Notes under the pieces: model-generated
Database searches by the model: none
What the model was told of the DNA's origin: nothing
Seen by the model: only the letters and a program-made list of their open reading frames with translations
Assembly (NCBI RefSeq): GCF_023630705.1
Contig: NZ_JALQEM010000002.1
Location: 120,409 to 184,408, forward strand
DNA: 64,000 nucleotides
Reading direction: 5' to 3'
From: Caballeronia sp. GAFFF1
GTDB lineage: Bacteria; Pseudomonadota; Gammaproteobacteria; Burkholderiales; Burkholderiaceae
In this document: piece by piece, positions 19,270 to 29,000 of the stretch
Layout: each line of letters begins with the position of its first letter
Position numbering within the stretch: the first letter of the stretch is position 1
Translations under genes and position numbers: made by a program

Positions 19270-20865
19270 ATGGCCGTTCATACAGCCGCGCATCATTCGA
19301 CCGGGCAGGTCCTCCCGTTTCGCGAATCCCTCATGGCGATGCTGGGCATCTCCTTCGTGACGATGCTCGTCGCGCTCGACCAGACGGTCGTCGGCACCGC
19401 GCTGCCGACCATCGTCGCGGAGCTTAGGGGCTTCGAGCTCTACGCGTGGGTCGCGACTTCCTATCTCCTGACATCCGTCATCACCGTGCCGATTTTCGGA
19501 CGGCTCGGCGACTACTACGGCCGAAAGCCGTTCGTGATCGCGTCGATCGTCGTGTTCACGGTGGCGTCCGTGCTGTGCGGGCTCGCCAACAGCATGATGT
19601 TCCTCGTGCTCGCTCGCGGCTTGCAGGGCATCGGCGGCGGCATGCTCGTCGGGACGGCGTTCGCGTGCATCGCGGATCTCTTTCCCGACAACGTCGTGCG
19701 CCTGCGCTGGCAAGTGCTGATGAGCTCGGCGTTCGGCATCGCGAACGCGGTCGGGCCGTCGCTCGGCGGGTTCCTCACGCAGTACTACGGCTGGCGCTCC
19801 GTTTTCTATGTGAATCTTCCGGTCGGCGTGCTCTCGCTGTTCTTCGTGTGGCGCTTCCTGCCGCATCTTCGGCATGTCGCGCATAAGGGCAAGATGCGGC
19901 TCGACTGGCCCGGCGCGGTGCTCATCGCCGTTGCGCTCGGCGCGTTGCAATTGTTCGTCGAACTGTTGCCCAAGCATGGCGTGAGCCTGGAGACGGCGAC
20001 GCTGCTCGTGGCGAGCGCCGCGGCGGGCTTCGTGCTCTGGAAATGGGAGATGCGCTGCGATTACGCGATTCTTCCCATCGACATGTTTCGGAACCAGAGT
20101 CTCGCGGCGCTCTTCACGCTGGCGATTCTCGGCGGTTTCACGATGTTTTCGCTGCTCTTTTACGCGCCGCTCCTGTTTCAGGGCGGGTTCGGCATGTCGC
20201 CGCAGGGCGCGGGCATGATGATCACGCCGCTCGTGGTGTTCATCACCATCGGCAGCATTTTGAACGGGCGTATCGTCACGCGGCTGTCGAATCCGAACCG
20301 CATGCTGTATATCGGCTTCGGATGCCTCGCGGTGTCGTGCCTCGGCGTGGTCGTCGCGACGCACACCATGCCGCGCGCGCTGCTGCTCGTCTTCATGCTG
20401 CTCGGCGGTCTCGGCCTCGGGTTCGTGATGCCGAACCTGACCGTGTTCGCGCAACAGACGGCGGGCCGCCAGCATCTCGGCATCGCCACCGCGCTCTTGC
20501 AATCGCTGCGCATGATCGGCGGGATGATCGGCACGGCGCTGACCGGCACGCTCGTGAGCCATTTGTACGCGAGCGGCGTGAGCCTCGCGCTGGAGCGGGA
20601 TCACGCGATGCGTTGGTTCGCCGACCTCTCGGACCCGCAGATTCTCATCAACCACGAAGGACAGCAGACGCTGCTCGCGCAACTCTCGGCGGCGGGCCAC
20701 AACGGCGCGATGCTGCTCGAAGCGGCGCGCGAGGCGCTGGTCGCGGCGATTCACATCGGTCTCGCGGTCGCGGCGGTGGTGGCGGTGGTGTCGGTGTGGC
20801 AATCGCGCCGCGTGCCGCTCGTGCGCTTGAAACGCCAGTCTGAACCGGTCATCCTCGCCGAATGA
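19270..20865 (+). CDS. DHA2/EmrB-type MFS multidrug exporter
   Basis: A 531-residue, 14-helix MFS exporter. The DHA2 motif LVALDQTVVGTALPTIV lies in helix 1, and GRLGDYYGRKPFV is the loop 2-3 motif. GLQGIGGGMLVGTAFACIAD and GPSLGGFLTQYYGWRSVFYV are further family signatures. Proteins of this type expel lipophilic drugs with protons. I use the ATG at 19270; an ATG at 19225 is in frame but would put the operator palindrome inside the coding sequence. The stop overlaps an ATG four bases into the region before the MarR gene, so the two are co-transcribed. Confidence 0.93.
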   Translation: MAVHTAAHHSTGQVLPFRESLMAMLGISFVTMLVALDQTVVGTALPTIVAELRGFELYAWVATSYLLTSVITVPIFGRLGDYYGRKPFVIASIVVFTVASVLCGLANSMMFLVLARGLQGIGGGMLVGTAFACIADLFPDNVVRLRWQVLMSSAFGIANAVGPSLGGFLTQYYGWRSVFYVNLPVGVLSLFFVWRFLPHLRHVAHKGKMRLDWPGAVLIAVALGALQLFVELLPKHGVSLETATLLVASAAAGFVLWKWEMRCDYAILPIDMFRNQSLAALFTLAILGGFTMFSLLFYAPLLFQGGFGMSPQGAGMMITPLVVFITIGSILNGRIVTRLSNPNRMLYIGFGCLAVSCLGVVVATHTMPRALLLVFMLLGGLGLGFVMPNLTVFAQQTAGRQHLGIATALLQSLRMIGGMIGTALTGTLVSHLYASGVSLALERDHAMRWFADLSDPQILINHEGQQTLLAQLSAAGHNGAMLLEAAREALVAAIHIGLAVAAVVAVVSVWQSRRVPLVRLKRQSEPVILAE

Positions 20866-20885
20866 CGATTGAGGGAAGCACAAGC

Positions 20886-21350
20886 ATGAACGAACAGGAT
20901 CGGATCGCCGTGGTGCAACAGTTCGGGCGCACTTATCGCGCATTCATGTCGGCGTTCGAGCTGGCGGTCGGCCAGCCGATGCCGCGCTGGCGCATTCTGC
21001 TCGCGCTGCACGAGCATGCCGGCGTCCTGTCGCAGAAGGCGCTGGTTGAGCGGTTGCGCGTCGATCCCGGCGCGCTCACGCGACAGTTGAAGACGCTGGA
21101 ATCGCTCGGCTGGATCGTGCGCAGCGTCGATGCGCGCGACAATCGGGTATCGAATGTCGCTTTGACGGCGCAGGGCCGCGCCGCCACGGAAGAAGGCCTG
21201 CCGCGCCGCAACGCGTTTCTGCACGACACCATGGCCGCGATGCCCGACGACGCGATTGAGGCATTGTCGGGCGCCCTTCAGATGCTCGAATCGCGCATAC
21301 AGGAAGTGGCCGCGGCGAGCGCGGCAGCCACCGCCGACGACAAGGCTTAG
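20886..21350 (+). CDS. MarR family transcriptional regulator
   Basis: A 154-residue winged-helix regulator. Core features are MPRWRILLALHEHAGVLSQK (helices 1-3), the recognition helix in LRVDPGALTRQLKTLESLGW, and the wing region VRSVDARDNRVSNVALT. The ATG at 20886 has GAGGGA ten bases upstream; the earlier in-frame ATG at 20862 lies within the exporter stop. It is co-transcribed with the exporter and most likely represses the unit through the palindrome at 19240-19251. Its stop overlaps the stop of the convergent deaminase gene by four bases. Confidence 0.92.
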   Translation: MNEQDRIAVVQQFGRTYRAFMSAFELAVGQPMPRWRILLALHEHAGVLSQKALVERLRVDPGALTRQLKTLESLGWIVRSVDARDNRVSNVALTAQGRAATEEGLPRRNAFLHDTMAAMPDDAIEALSGALQMLESRIQEVAAASAAATADDKA

Positions 21351-22621
21351 AAGAACGTTTCGATCACTTCGGTCACGCGATACTTCCGGTCGACGACGAG
21401 CACTTGCCGCCATTTGTCGAACGTCAGGCACGGGTGCGAGATGTCGAACGCGATCATGTCGCCGACCTTCACATCGTCGCCGGGCTTGATCCGCATGTAC
21501 GCGTGCTGATCCATCAGGCCGAAAACCTCCCAGCCTTCCTCCGCTGACACATCGCGCGGCGCGTCCGCGCCCGGACGATAGTGCTTCGCGGGCTCCGGCA
21601 TGCCGGCATCGAACGCCGAGTCGCGCTTGCCGAGCCCGATGATCGCGCGGTCCGGCTCCGGAATCGACTGTACGTAGGCCCACAACTGCAGCGCGGGTTT
21701 TAGCCCCTGTCCCATGCTCTTGGCGATGGGATTGCGCGCGAAAATCTCGTTCTGCGCTTTCTTGTAGATGCCCACGTCGTGCGTCAGATAGCAGCCGGGG
21801 CGCAACACCACTTCGATAGCGTCGCTGTTCGCTTTCGCGAATTCGTCTGCGACCACGTCATACCACGCCGATCCCGCGCCGGACAGAATCGCCGGCTTGC
21901 GCGCGATCTTTCCCTCGTCGATCAGCTTGCGCGTGACATCGACGGCGCTCTTCAGGAACTCGCGCACTTTCGACTCGTCCTGCAACACGCCTTCGTAAAG
22001 TTCGACGCCCGCCAGTTCGATCACGCCCGGCCAGCGCGCAATCGCGGCGAGCACGGCTTCGCGCTGCGCGTCGTCGCGCACGCCGGTGCGGCCGCCCGGC
22101 ACGCCCATTTCGATCAGCACGTTCAGCTTCTTGCGCACGTCTGTGAAGAATGCGCCGAGTTGATCCACGCCATCGGCTGAATCCACGAGGCAGAAGAATT
22201 CGAAGCTCGGATCGGTGAGCAACTCCGCGATCATGCCCATGTTGCGCTTGCCGACCAGTTGATTGGCCATCAACACGCGATGCACGCCGCCGCGATACGC
22301 CGCGCGCACCTGATGCGCGGTCGCCAGCGTGATGCCCCACGCGCCGGTATCGAGCTGACGGCGAAAGAGTTGCGGCGCCATCGTGGTCTTGCCGTGCGGC
22401 GCGAGCTTGACGCCGTATTGCTCGACGAACGCCTGCATCCACTTCAGGTTGTGCTCGATGCGCTCGGCATACAGCACGGCGGCGGGCAGGCTCACGTCTT
22501 CTTCGAGCAGATTCCATTGCAGACGCCCGGCTTCGCCCAACTGGATGCTCGTGCCGGGCACCATGCCGAGACCCTTGCCGAACGGGTCGATCGTCGCGCT
22601 CTGATAGTTTGTAACTTTCAT
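21347..22621 (-). CDS. PLP-dependent D-amino acid deaminase / D-threonine aldolase-like protein
   Basis: A 424-residue protein of the alanine-racemase-N / D-serine dehydratase-like fold (DSD1 group, annotated as amino acid deaminase in Burkholderia). The PLP-binding lysine is Lys78 in LAPHGKTTMAP. The C-terminal domain contains FDISHPCLTFDKW, which carries metal-binding His and Cys of this family. The expected reaction is elimination of ammonia from a D-amino acid. I chose the ATG at 22621 (MKVTNYQ), because GGAG lies nine bases before it; an ATG five codons upstream contains that Shine-Dalgarno. The gene is divergent from the RpiR regulator and belongs functionally with the acylase and RidA genes. 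Confidence 0.85.
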   Translation of the reverse strand: MKVTNYQSATIDPFGKGLGMVPGTSIQLGEAGRLQWNLLEEDVSLPAAVLYAERIEHNLKWMQAFVEQYGVKLAPHGKTTMAPQLFRRQLDTGAWGITLATAHQVRAAYRGGVHRVLMANQLVGKRNMGMIAELLTDPSFEFFCLVDSADGVDQLGAFFTDVRKKLNVLIEMGVPGGRTGVRDDAQREAVLAAIARWPGVIELAGVELYEGVLQDESKVREFLKSAVDVTRKLIDEGKIARKPAILSGAGSAWYDVVADEFAKANSDAIEVVLRPGCYLTHDVGIYKKAQNEIFARNPIAKSMGQGLKPALQLWAYVQSIPEPDRAIIGLGKRDSAFDAGMPEPAKHYRPGADAPRDVSAEEGWEVFGLMDQHAYMRIKPGDDVKVGDMIAFDISHPCLTFDKWRQVLVVDRKYRVTEVIETFF

Positions 22622-22723
22622 GTGCTGCTGCTCCATCGGTCCGAATAGATGCGTTTGTGTACGCGCTTAAAATCCTTCACGGTTGACGGCACTATGGTAC
22701 CCAAAGTAGGATCGGCGTTGAAT

Positions 22724-22738
22724 TGTTATTTAGTAACA
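22724..22738. promoter_or_regulatory. RpiR-type operator candidate
   Basis: TGTTA and TAACA arms flank five bases, in the short divergent region between the deaminase and the RpiR regulator. Its 15-bp layout resembles operators of RpiR/HexR proteins (TGTAnnnnnnnTACA-like). It lies 25 bases before the regulator start, fitting autoregulation plus control of the deaminase. Confidence 0.5.
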
Positions 22739-22762
22739 CGCGCTCCGAGTAAACCCGACACC

Positions 22763-23650
22763 ATGAACGGCCCAGCCGACCCGCAGAGCTTCGACATCGT
22801 CGCGCGCATCGCCGAGCGCGCGCCCCTGCTTCGCAGCGCGGAGCGCAAGGTCGCCGCGCTGATTCTCGACGATCTCACGGGCGCGTCGCGGGCGAGCATC
22901 GGCGCGCTCGCCGAGCAGGCGAATGTGAGCATTGCCACGGTCACGCGCTTCGCGAAAGCGGTCGGCTGCGAGGACGTGCGCGAACTGAAGCTGCGGCTCG
23001 CTCAAGCGGCGGCGGTCGGCCAGCGGTTCTTGAAGCGCGAGCCGGACGCGTTGCCGGATTCGCTCGCCGCGCGCATCTTCGAGGAGGTGCAGACGACGCT
23101 CGCGCAGAATCAGGGCGCGCTGCGCGCCGCGCCGGTCGCCGAAGCAGCCGATGCCCTCGCCGCCGCGTCGATGATCTACGTGTTCGGCATGGGCGGCGGA
23201 TCGACCGCGCTCGCCGACGAAATGCGCTTTCGGCTCGTCCGCCTCGGGCGGCCCGTCGCGTCTTATCAGGACGGGCTCTTGCAGCGCATGGTGGCGTCGA
23301 CGTTGTCGAGAGAGCATGTCGTCGTCGCGCTTTCGGTGACGGGGCAGACGCCCGAGATGGTGGAGAGCTGCCGGCTCGCTCGCGAATACGGCGCGCGCGT
23401 CATCGCGCTGACCGCGCCCGCTTCGCCGCTCGGCACGCTCGCGGACTGGCTCATTCCCGTCATCGCGATCGAGACGGATTTCATCTACAAGCCGTCGTCG
23501 TCGCGCTACGCGATGATGATGGCGCTCGACCTGCTCGTCACCGAACTCGCGGTGAAGCAGGCCGACCGCAGCCGCGAACTGCTGCGCCGCATGAAACACG
23601 CGCTCGACGCGCATCGCGGCGGCGGCGAGCGCCAACCTTTGGGAGATTGA
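22763..23650 (+). CDS. MurR/RpiR family transcriptional regulator
   Basis: A 295-residue regulator. The N-terminal RpiR helix-turn-helix (to about 85) includes LAEQANVSIATVTRFAKAVG. The SIS domain (about 125-265) includes IYVFGMGGGSTALADEMRFR and VVVALSVTGQTPEMVESCRL. SIS domains normally sense phosphosugars; here the neighbours suggest a D-amino-acid or amino-sugar-derived ligand. I chose the ATG at 22763; the frame is open to 22649 but the added residues are not RpiR-like and would cover the operator palindrome. The stop is 2 bases before the acylase start. Confidence 0.9.
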   Translation: MNGPADPQSFDIVARIAERAPLLRSAERKVAALILDDLTGASRASIGALAEQANVSIATVTRFAKAVGCEDVRELKLRLAQAAAVGQRFLKREPDALPDSLAARIFEEVQTTLAQNQGALRAAPVAEAADALAAASMIYVFGMGGGSTALADEMRFRLVRLGRPVASYQDGLLQRMVASTLSREHVVVALSVTGQTPEMVESCRLAREYGARVIALTAPASPLGTLADWLIPVIAIETDFIYKPSSSRYAMMMALDLLVTELAVKQADRSRELLRRMKHALDAHRGGGERQPLGD

Positions 23651-23652
23651 TC

Positions 23653-25131
23653 ATGGAAAAGTGCGACACGCTGATCGTCGGCGCGCGCGTGATCGACGGC
23701 ACCGGCGCGCCCGCCGTCGAACGCGACGTCGCGGTGCGCGACGGCCGCATCGTCGCCATGGAGGCGCCGGGCGGCTTGTCGCACTGGAGCGCCGACGACG
23801 TGTTCGACGCGCACGGCAAAGCGCTCGCGCCCGGTTTCATCGACGTTCACACGCATGACGACACGCACGTGATCCGCTCGCCGCAGATGATGCCGAAGAT
23901 CACGCAGGGCGTGACGACGGTGATCGTCGGCAATTGCGGGATCAGCGCGTCGCCGGTCACGCTGAAGGGCGATCCGCCCGATCCGATGAACCTGCTCGGC
24001 GATGCCGCCGCGTTCCGCTATCCGACCTTCGCGGCGTATGTCGATGCCGTGAACGACGCGCGTCCGGCTGTGAACGTCGGCGCGCTGATCGGCCATACGG
24101 CGCTGCGCAACAACCACATGGACCGGCTCGACCGCGCCGCGACCGCCGATGAAATCGCCGGCATGCGCGCGCAGCTCGAAGAGGCGCTGGACAACGGCGC
24201 GCTCGGTTTGTCGAGCGGGCTCGCGTATGGATCGGCGTTCAACGCGCCGCCCGAGGAAGTGCAGGCGCTGGCCGAGCCGCTCGCGAAAGCGGGCGCGCTC
24301 TACACGACGCACATGCGCACCGAGTTCGATGCCATTCTCGACGCGATGGACGAGGCGTATCGCGTCGGCCGTCATGCGCGCGTGCCGGTGGTGATTTCGC
24401 ATCTGAAATGCGCGGGGCCGTCGAACTGGGGGCGCAGCGTGGAAGTGCTGAAGTCGATCGAAACCGTGCGCGAAGGACAGCCGGTCGGTTGCGACTGCTA
24501 TCCGTATAACCGCAGTTCGTCGACGCTGGACCTGAAACAGGTGACGGGCGATATCGACATCACGATCACGTGGTCGACGCCGCATCCGGAGATGGCGGGC
24601 AAGCTGATCCGCGACATCGCAGCGGTTTGGAACGTGAGCCAGCAGGAAGCCGCGAAGCGCCTGCAACCGGCGGGCGCGGTGTATCACAACATGTCGGAGG
24701 ACGACGTGCGGCGCATTCTGTCGCATCCCGCGACGATGGTCGGCTCCGATGGCCTGCCGAACGATCCGCTGCCGCATCCGCGCTTGTGGGGCGCGTTTCC
24801 GCGCGTGCTCGGGCACTATGCGCGCGACACGGCGCTGATCTCGCTCGAAGAGGCCGTGCGCAAGATGACGGGTCTCTCGGCGCGGCGCTTTGGTCTTGAG
24901 CAGCGCGGCGAGGTGAAGGTGGGCTATCACGCCGATCTTGTCGTGTTCGATCCGGAGCGCGTGCGCGACGCCGCGACGTTCGCGCGGCCGGAGCAGGCGG
25001 CCGATGGCATCGACGCGGTCTGGGTGAATGGCGTTTTGACGTATCGCGAGGCGGCGCTTACGGGCGAGCGCGCGGGACGTTTCGTGGCGCGCGGCGCGGC
25101 ATCGAAGCTGGATGCGGCGGGCGCGTTTTAA
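23653..25131 (+). CDS. N-acyl-D-amino-acid deacylase (D-aminoacylase)
   Basis: A 492-residue amidohydrolase that removes the acyl group from N-acyl-D-amino acids. The metal-binding motif is APGFIDVHTHDDTHV. TTVIVGNCGISASPV carries the conserved Cys ligand, MSEDDVRRILSHPATMVGSD the late aspartate, and a C-terminal strand domain includes VGYHADLVVFDPE. The ATG at 23653 has GGGAG seven bases upstream, overlapping the end of the RpiR gene. Together with the deaminase and RidA it forms a route from N-acyl-D-amino acids to 2-oxo acids. Confidence 0.94.
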   Translation: MEKCDTLIVGARVIDGTGAPAVERDVAVRDGRIVAMEAPGGLSHWSADDVFDAHGKALAPGFIDVHTHDDTHVIRSPQMMPKITQGVTTVIVGNCGISASPVTLKGDPPDPMNLLGDAAAFRYPTFAAYVDAVNDARPAVNVGALIGHTALRNNHMDRLDRAATADEIAGMRAQLEEALDNGALGLSSGLAYGSAFNAPPEEVQALAEPLAKAGALYTTHMRTEFDAILDAMDEAYRVGRHARVPVVISHLKCAGPSNWGRSVEVLKSIETVREGQPVGCDCYPYNRSSSTLDLKQVTGDIDITITWSTPHPEMAGKLIRDIAAVWNVSQQEAAKRLQPAGAVYHNMSEDDVRRILSHPATMVGSDGLPNDPLPHPRLWGAFPRVLGHYARDTALISLEEAVRKMTGLSARRFGLEQRGEVKVGYHADLVVFDPERVRDAATFARPEQAADGIDAVWVNGVLTYREAALTGERAGRFVARGAASKLDAAGAF

Positions 25132-25161
25132 GACTTATTGCGTACCAAAAGGAGTGAAAAG

Positions 25162-25548
25162 ATGAAGCGTTATGGCGTGGAAGGCGGCAAGGGACAAGGC
25201 GGCGCGCATATGCCGTTCGCACGCGCGGTCGAGGCCGATGGCTGGCTCTACGTGTCGGGCCAGACGCCGATGCAGGACGGTGAAGTGATCAACGGCGGGA
25301 TCGTCGAGCAGTCGCACAAGGCGATTCAGAACGTGATCGCCATTCTGGAAGAAGCGGGCTACGGCACCGAGCACGTGGTGCGCTGCGGCGTGTGGCTGGA
25401 CGATCCGCGCGACTTCGCTTCGTTCAACAAGGTGTTCAAGGAGTACTTCGGCGCGAACCCGCCGGCGCGGGCGTGCGTGGTGTCGTCGATGGTGATCGAC
25501 TGCAAGGTCGAGGTGGATTGCGTGGCTTATAAGAAGCCGGGGGGGTGA
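25162..25548 (+). CDS. RidA family enamine/imine deaminase
   Basis: A 128-residue RidA (YjgF/UK114) protein. The family hydrolyses reactive enamine/imine intermediates released by PLP-dependent deaminases. LYVSGQTPMQDGEVINGG and PPARACVVSSMVIDCKVEVD match the conserved core, including the arginine that binds the carboxylate. A strong AAAGGAG precedes the ATG at 25162. The last gene of the D-amino-acid unit; it would finish the PLP deaminase reaction. Confidence 0.94.
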   Translation: MKRYGVEGGKGQGGAHMPFARAVEADGWLYVSGQTPMQDGEVINGGIVEQSHKAIQNVIAILEEAGYGTEHVVRCGVWLDDPRDFASFNKVFKEYFGANPPARACVVSSMVIDCKVEVDCVAYKKPGG

Positions 25549-25607
25549 TGTTCCCTTCGCGCTGAAGCTGACAGAAACCTTGCGCGAATAACCGCGCGCT
25601 GCCTAAG

Positions 25608-25645
25608 ATCCCGCCAGCCGTTAGCTTGCGGGATTCTTTGCTTTT
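25608..25645 (+). terminator. Probable terminator after ridA
   Basis: ATCCCGC pairs with GCGGGAT, extended by AGC/GCT across one mismatch around CGTTA. It is followed by a T-rich tract. It closes the D-amino-acid cluster at the boundary with the type VI island. Confidence 0.7.
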
Positions 25646-25757
25646 AGCGCGACGCGTAGTATGGTCCTCGCTTGCGATTAAGACTAGTCCCATGGCCACG
25701 GGCAGTTACGCACGGTCCAATTGTCGAGTCTATTGACTAAAAAAAGGACTACGAATA

Positions 25758-26009
25758 ATGATAAAGATGGCTGTCCGTGATGTCGCTCGTCTCGAAGGCT
25801 CGAATGATTGCCGGGAAGGACTGAACGAGTTAGTAATCGACCTCATGCCCACCGGCTTCCACATACCGCACAGCAGCCACCTCACCGAACGCACGCAGAT
25901 GAGCGGAGCCTGTTCCATCATTGCGGCCGGCTTCATAACGCGCCAACGTGTCAGCGTGACCCCAACGAGTGGTGGGTCCGTAGGCGGTGCGATGAATGTC
26001 GGAGTGTGA
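25758..26009 (+). CDS. Small hypothetical ORF before vgrG
   Basis: An 83-residue open frame starting ATG with AAGGA nine bases upstream. It ends inside the first codons of vgrG. I recognise no family, no signal peptide and no membrane segment. The region is also open on the opposite strand (25830-26030), where the predicted peptide looks at least as protein-like, so this may be chance coding in island-boundary DNA. Confidence 0.25.
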   Translation: MIKMAVRDVARLEGSNDCREGLNELVIDLMPTGFHIPHSSHLTERTQMSGACSIIAAGFITRQRVSVTPTSGGSVGGAMNVGV

Positions 26010-26030
26010 TGTGCATATGCCGTGGACGGT
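25830..26030 (-). pseudogene. Possible 3' relic of an unrecognised gene (antisense to vgrG start)
   Basis: On the minus strand a 66-codon stretch is open from just after a TGA at 26031-26033 to a TAA at 25830-25832, with no start codon. Its peptide contains RWGHADTLARYEAGRNDGTG and ends GGHEVDY, which reads like the C-terminus of a real protein. I do not recognise it. It may be what remains of a gene cut off when the vgrG island was inserted, or it may be chance. Confidence 0.2.
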
Positions 26031-29000
26031 TCAATCACACACTGTTACCTTCAGAAGTCGCGCACTGCCTGAGATCGTAAGCCAAGAGGCCGACGGGACG
26101 GAGTCTCGACGGCAAATGCTGACGGTGCGCAGCGTTCGCGGTCGCGAGGCAGTGGGGCAGTTGTACGAGTACGTCGTAATTGCGGAAGTAGAGGACTTGG
26201 ATCTGTTGCTCGACCCGCTCGACGCAGCACAGGTCGATCTTGAAAAGATAGTTGGCACGTCCGGAACGGTCGCCATTGAGGTGACCGGCATCGGCACCTT
26301 CCGTCCTGGCCAACGAGGATATTCGGGATACGCGAATCGTGGGGCAGACACGCGCTATATCAGCGGTCAGATAACGTCCGCGAGAATCATCTGCGCAGAG
26401 AATCGTTGCGCGATCTATGAGTTCGTGCTTCGTCCTGCCGTGTGGCGGGCCACGCAAAACAAGAACTCGCGCATCTTTCGAGGTTCGGTCGACGAGGTTC
26501 TCCGAAAGATTCTAATGCCGTACGGCACGACCGAGTGGAGAATCGCCGGTCCCTCGGGAGGAAAGGGATATTATCCGCCACGGGATTTCCTTCGTCAGGC
26601 TTGGGAGTCGGACTGGTCGATAGCCATGAGACTCATGGAGGAGTGGGGACTATTCTTCTGGTTCGAACATGACAAGGATGGCCACACGCTCGTCGTCTCG
26701 GACGCGCTCAGCGGCTTTCATCGCCACGGTGTTGCCTACGAAACACTGCGCTATCACACTGGCGGACGCATCGATGAAGAGCATATCGACGAATTGTCGG
26801 TGACTTACTCTCTCACGGCCGGCAAAGCCACTGTGAACGACCACGACTATATGCAGCCTCGCTTGAGACGGGCAAATGCCGCATTGCGAGAGGAATTCGT
26901 GGACGCGCATGGCACTGCAAGCGCGGGAATCGAAATCTACGCGCCAGCGGAATTCGCACAGCCTGAAACCGATCCGCCGCTGACTGATCGGAACGATCTG
27001 CGTCAGGAGGGTTTGCACCTTGCGCGCGTCAAGTTGCAGGCTGTGCGCTGCGCGAGCCTGCGCGTACATGGAAAAGGACGTTTGCGCGGTCTTCAGCCCG
27101 GCCGCACGTTCAGGCTGGTGAATTATCCGCAGAGGAGCGCCAACCAAGAATACATCGTGCTTTCTAGCGAACTCGAGCTCACTGAGGTAGGGACATCGTC
27201 CGGATCGTGGCGCCAGTATTCCGTTGATACCCAGTTCGAATTGCAACCAAGCACCGAGATTTATCGGATGCCGCAATCGACACCGAGACCTCATGTCGAT
27301 GACGAGTACGCCGTCATCGTCACGCCAGAGCACCACAAGAACGAGCACTATGAGGTGTGGGTCGACGACAAGAACCGCGTGCTCATTCAATACGATTGGG
27401 ATCGGCAGGCGCAGTTCGACGGCGCGACTTCCGTGTGGCTTCGCCTCGCTACGCAGTGGCAAGGTAGCCAGATGGGCGTCGTGACGCCCGCACGCGCCGG
27501 CCAAATGGTCATCGTCTCTCATGTTCACGGCGATCCAGACAGACCTTATGTGTCCGCATTCGTGGTGGACCGCTGGAACATGCCGCCGTGGGAAATGCCG
27601 CGCAACAGTGCGTTGAGCGGCTTGCGCAGTCAGAGCTTGGGTGAAAGTAGCGATTCGAATCACATTGCACTCGACGATACGCACGGAAGACTACAAGCGC
27701 AGCTCGCGAGCGACCATGCGAAGTCAAGTCTGACGCTGGGTTTCAACACCCGCATTGACGGTAACAAGGGACGACAGGAGGCGCGCGGTCAAGGCTTCGA
27801 ACTGCGTACTGATGGGCATGGCGTGGCGCGTGCGGCAAAAGGGTTACTGCTGACTACGGAAGCTCGCGAGAACGCCCGCGGCCATGCGCTCGACATGGGT
27901 GAGACTATCGCCAAGCTCACCCAAGCACATGGAATTCATGAGAGCCTGTTTGATGTTGCCCAACAACATTGTGCGCAGAACGCGGTTGATGACCAGCGCG
28001 CCGTTGCGAGAGCGATCGAAACGGCCAACGAGGCCATACGCGGCAGGAGCGATCTGGATGCCGGCCAAGGCCAATTTCCCGAGTTTGAAGCGCCCCACCT
28101 GACGCTTTCGAGTCCGGTTGGCATTCAGTCGACGACGGGCGGCAGCACGCACATTTCAAGCGGCGAAGACCTCGCCGTTACCAGCGGGCGCCACGTCAGC
28201 TTTGCGGTGGCTCGGTCGGTATTTGCGAGTGTCGTTGAATCGGTCGCCGTCTTCGTGCAGAAGGCGGGAATAGCGCTCACGGCGGCGGCGGGAAAGATTC
28301 GGCTGGAAGCGCAGAGAGACGGTGTCCAGCTTATTGCAAAGAAGGACGTCCAGATCATCAGTACGGGCGACGGCATTGACATTACTGCGGCCAAGCGAAT
28401 CCGCCTGAACGCCGGCGGGACGATGCTCGAAATCAGTCCGGACGGCCTGCTCGGATTCACGAATGGGCAGTTTCTCGTTCATGCGGCGACTCATGGGACA
28501 GAAGGGCCTCACGAAAAGCCGGTCAAAACGCCGCTGACTAATATCGATGACGCCAAAGTGGCTGAGCCGTTCATATTGATCGATCCAATCGCGGGCTTTG
28601 GAATCCCCAACCAGCCATATCGCATCGTGCTGGACGATGGAACTCTTCTAGAAGGGAGAACGAACGACGCGGGCGAGACAGCCTTGGTGCTTTCGGATTC
28701 GGTCCAGCGTGCAACGATCGAGATTCTGCACAACGACGGTACGAACAATCCGTCCTCGGTTCTTTCCGCCATGCTTGTTCAATCGGCGGACGCGCATGTG
28801 CCGGAAGTCTCTTCGCAGAAGAAGCGCGAGACGACCAAAGTCAATGATCGCGAGTTGCAGGCACGAGACGAGACAACGTCAAGCGCAGGCAAATCACCGT
28901 ACTTTGCACTATGCGAGCCGTATAACTGGGGGATGCGTTATAGCGAGAAGGATCGGAAGGACGCGAGAAGACTGGCATACCCGGTTGCCGAGCGGTTCGC

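Noticed and set aside
22649..22762. N-terminal extension of the RpiR regulator
   Set aside because: The extra 38 residues are unlike RpiR proteins and would cover the operator-like repeat.
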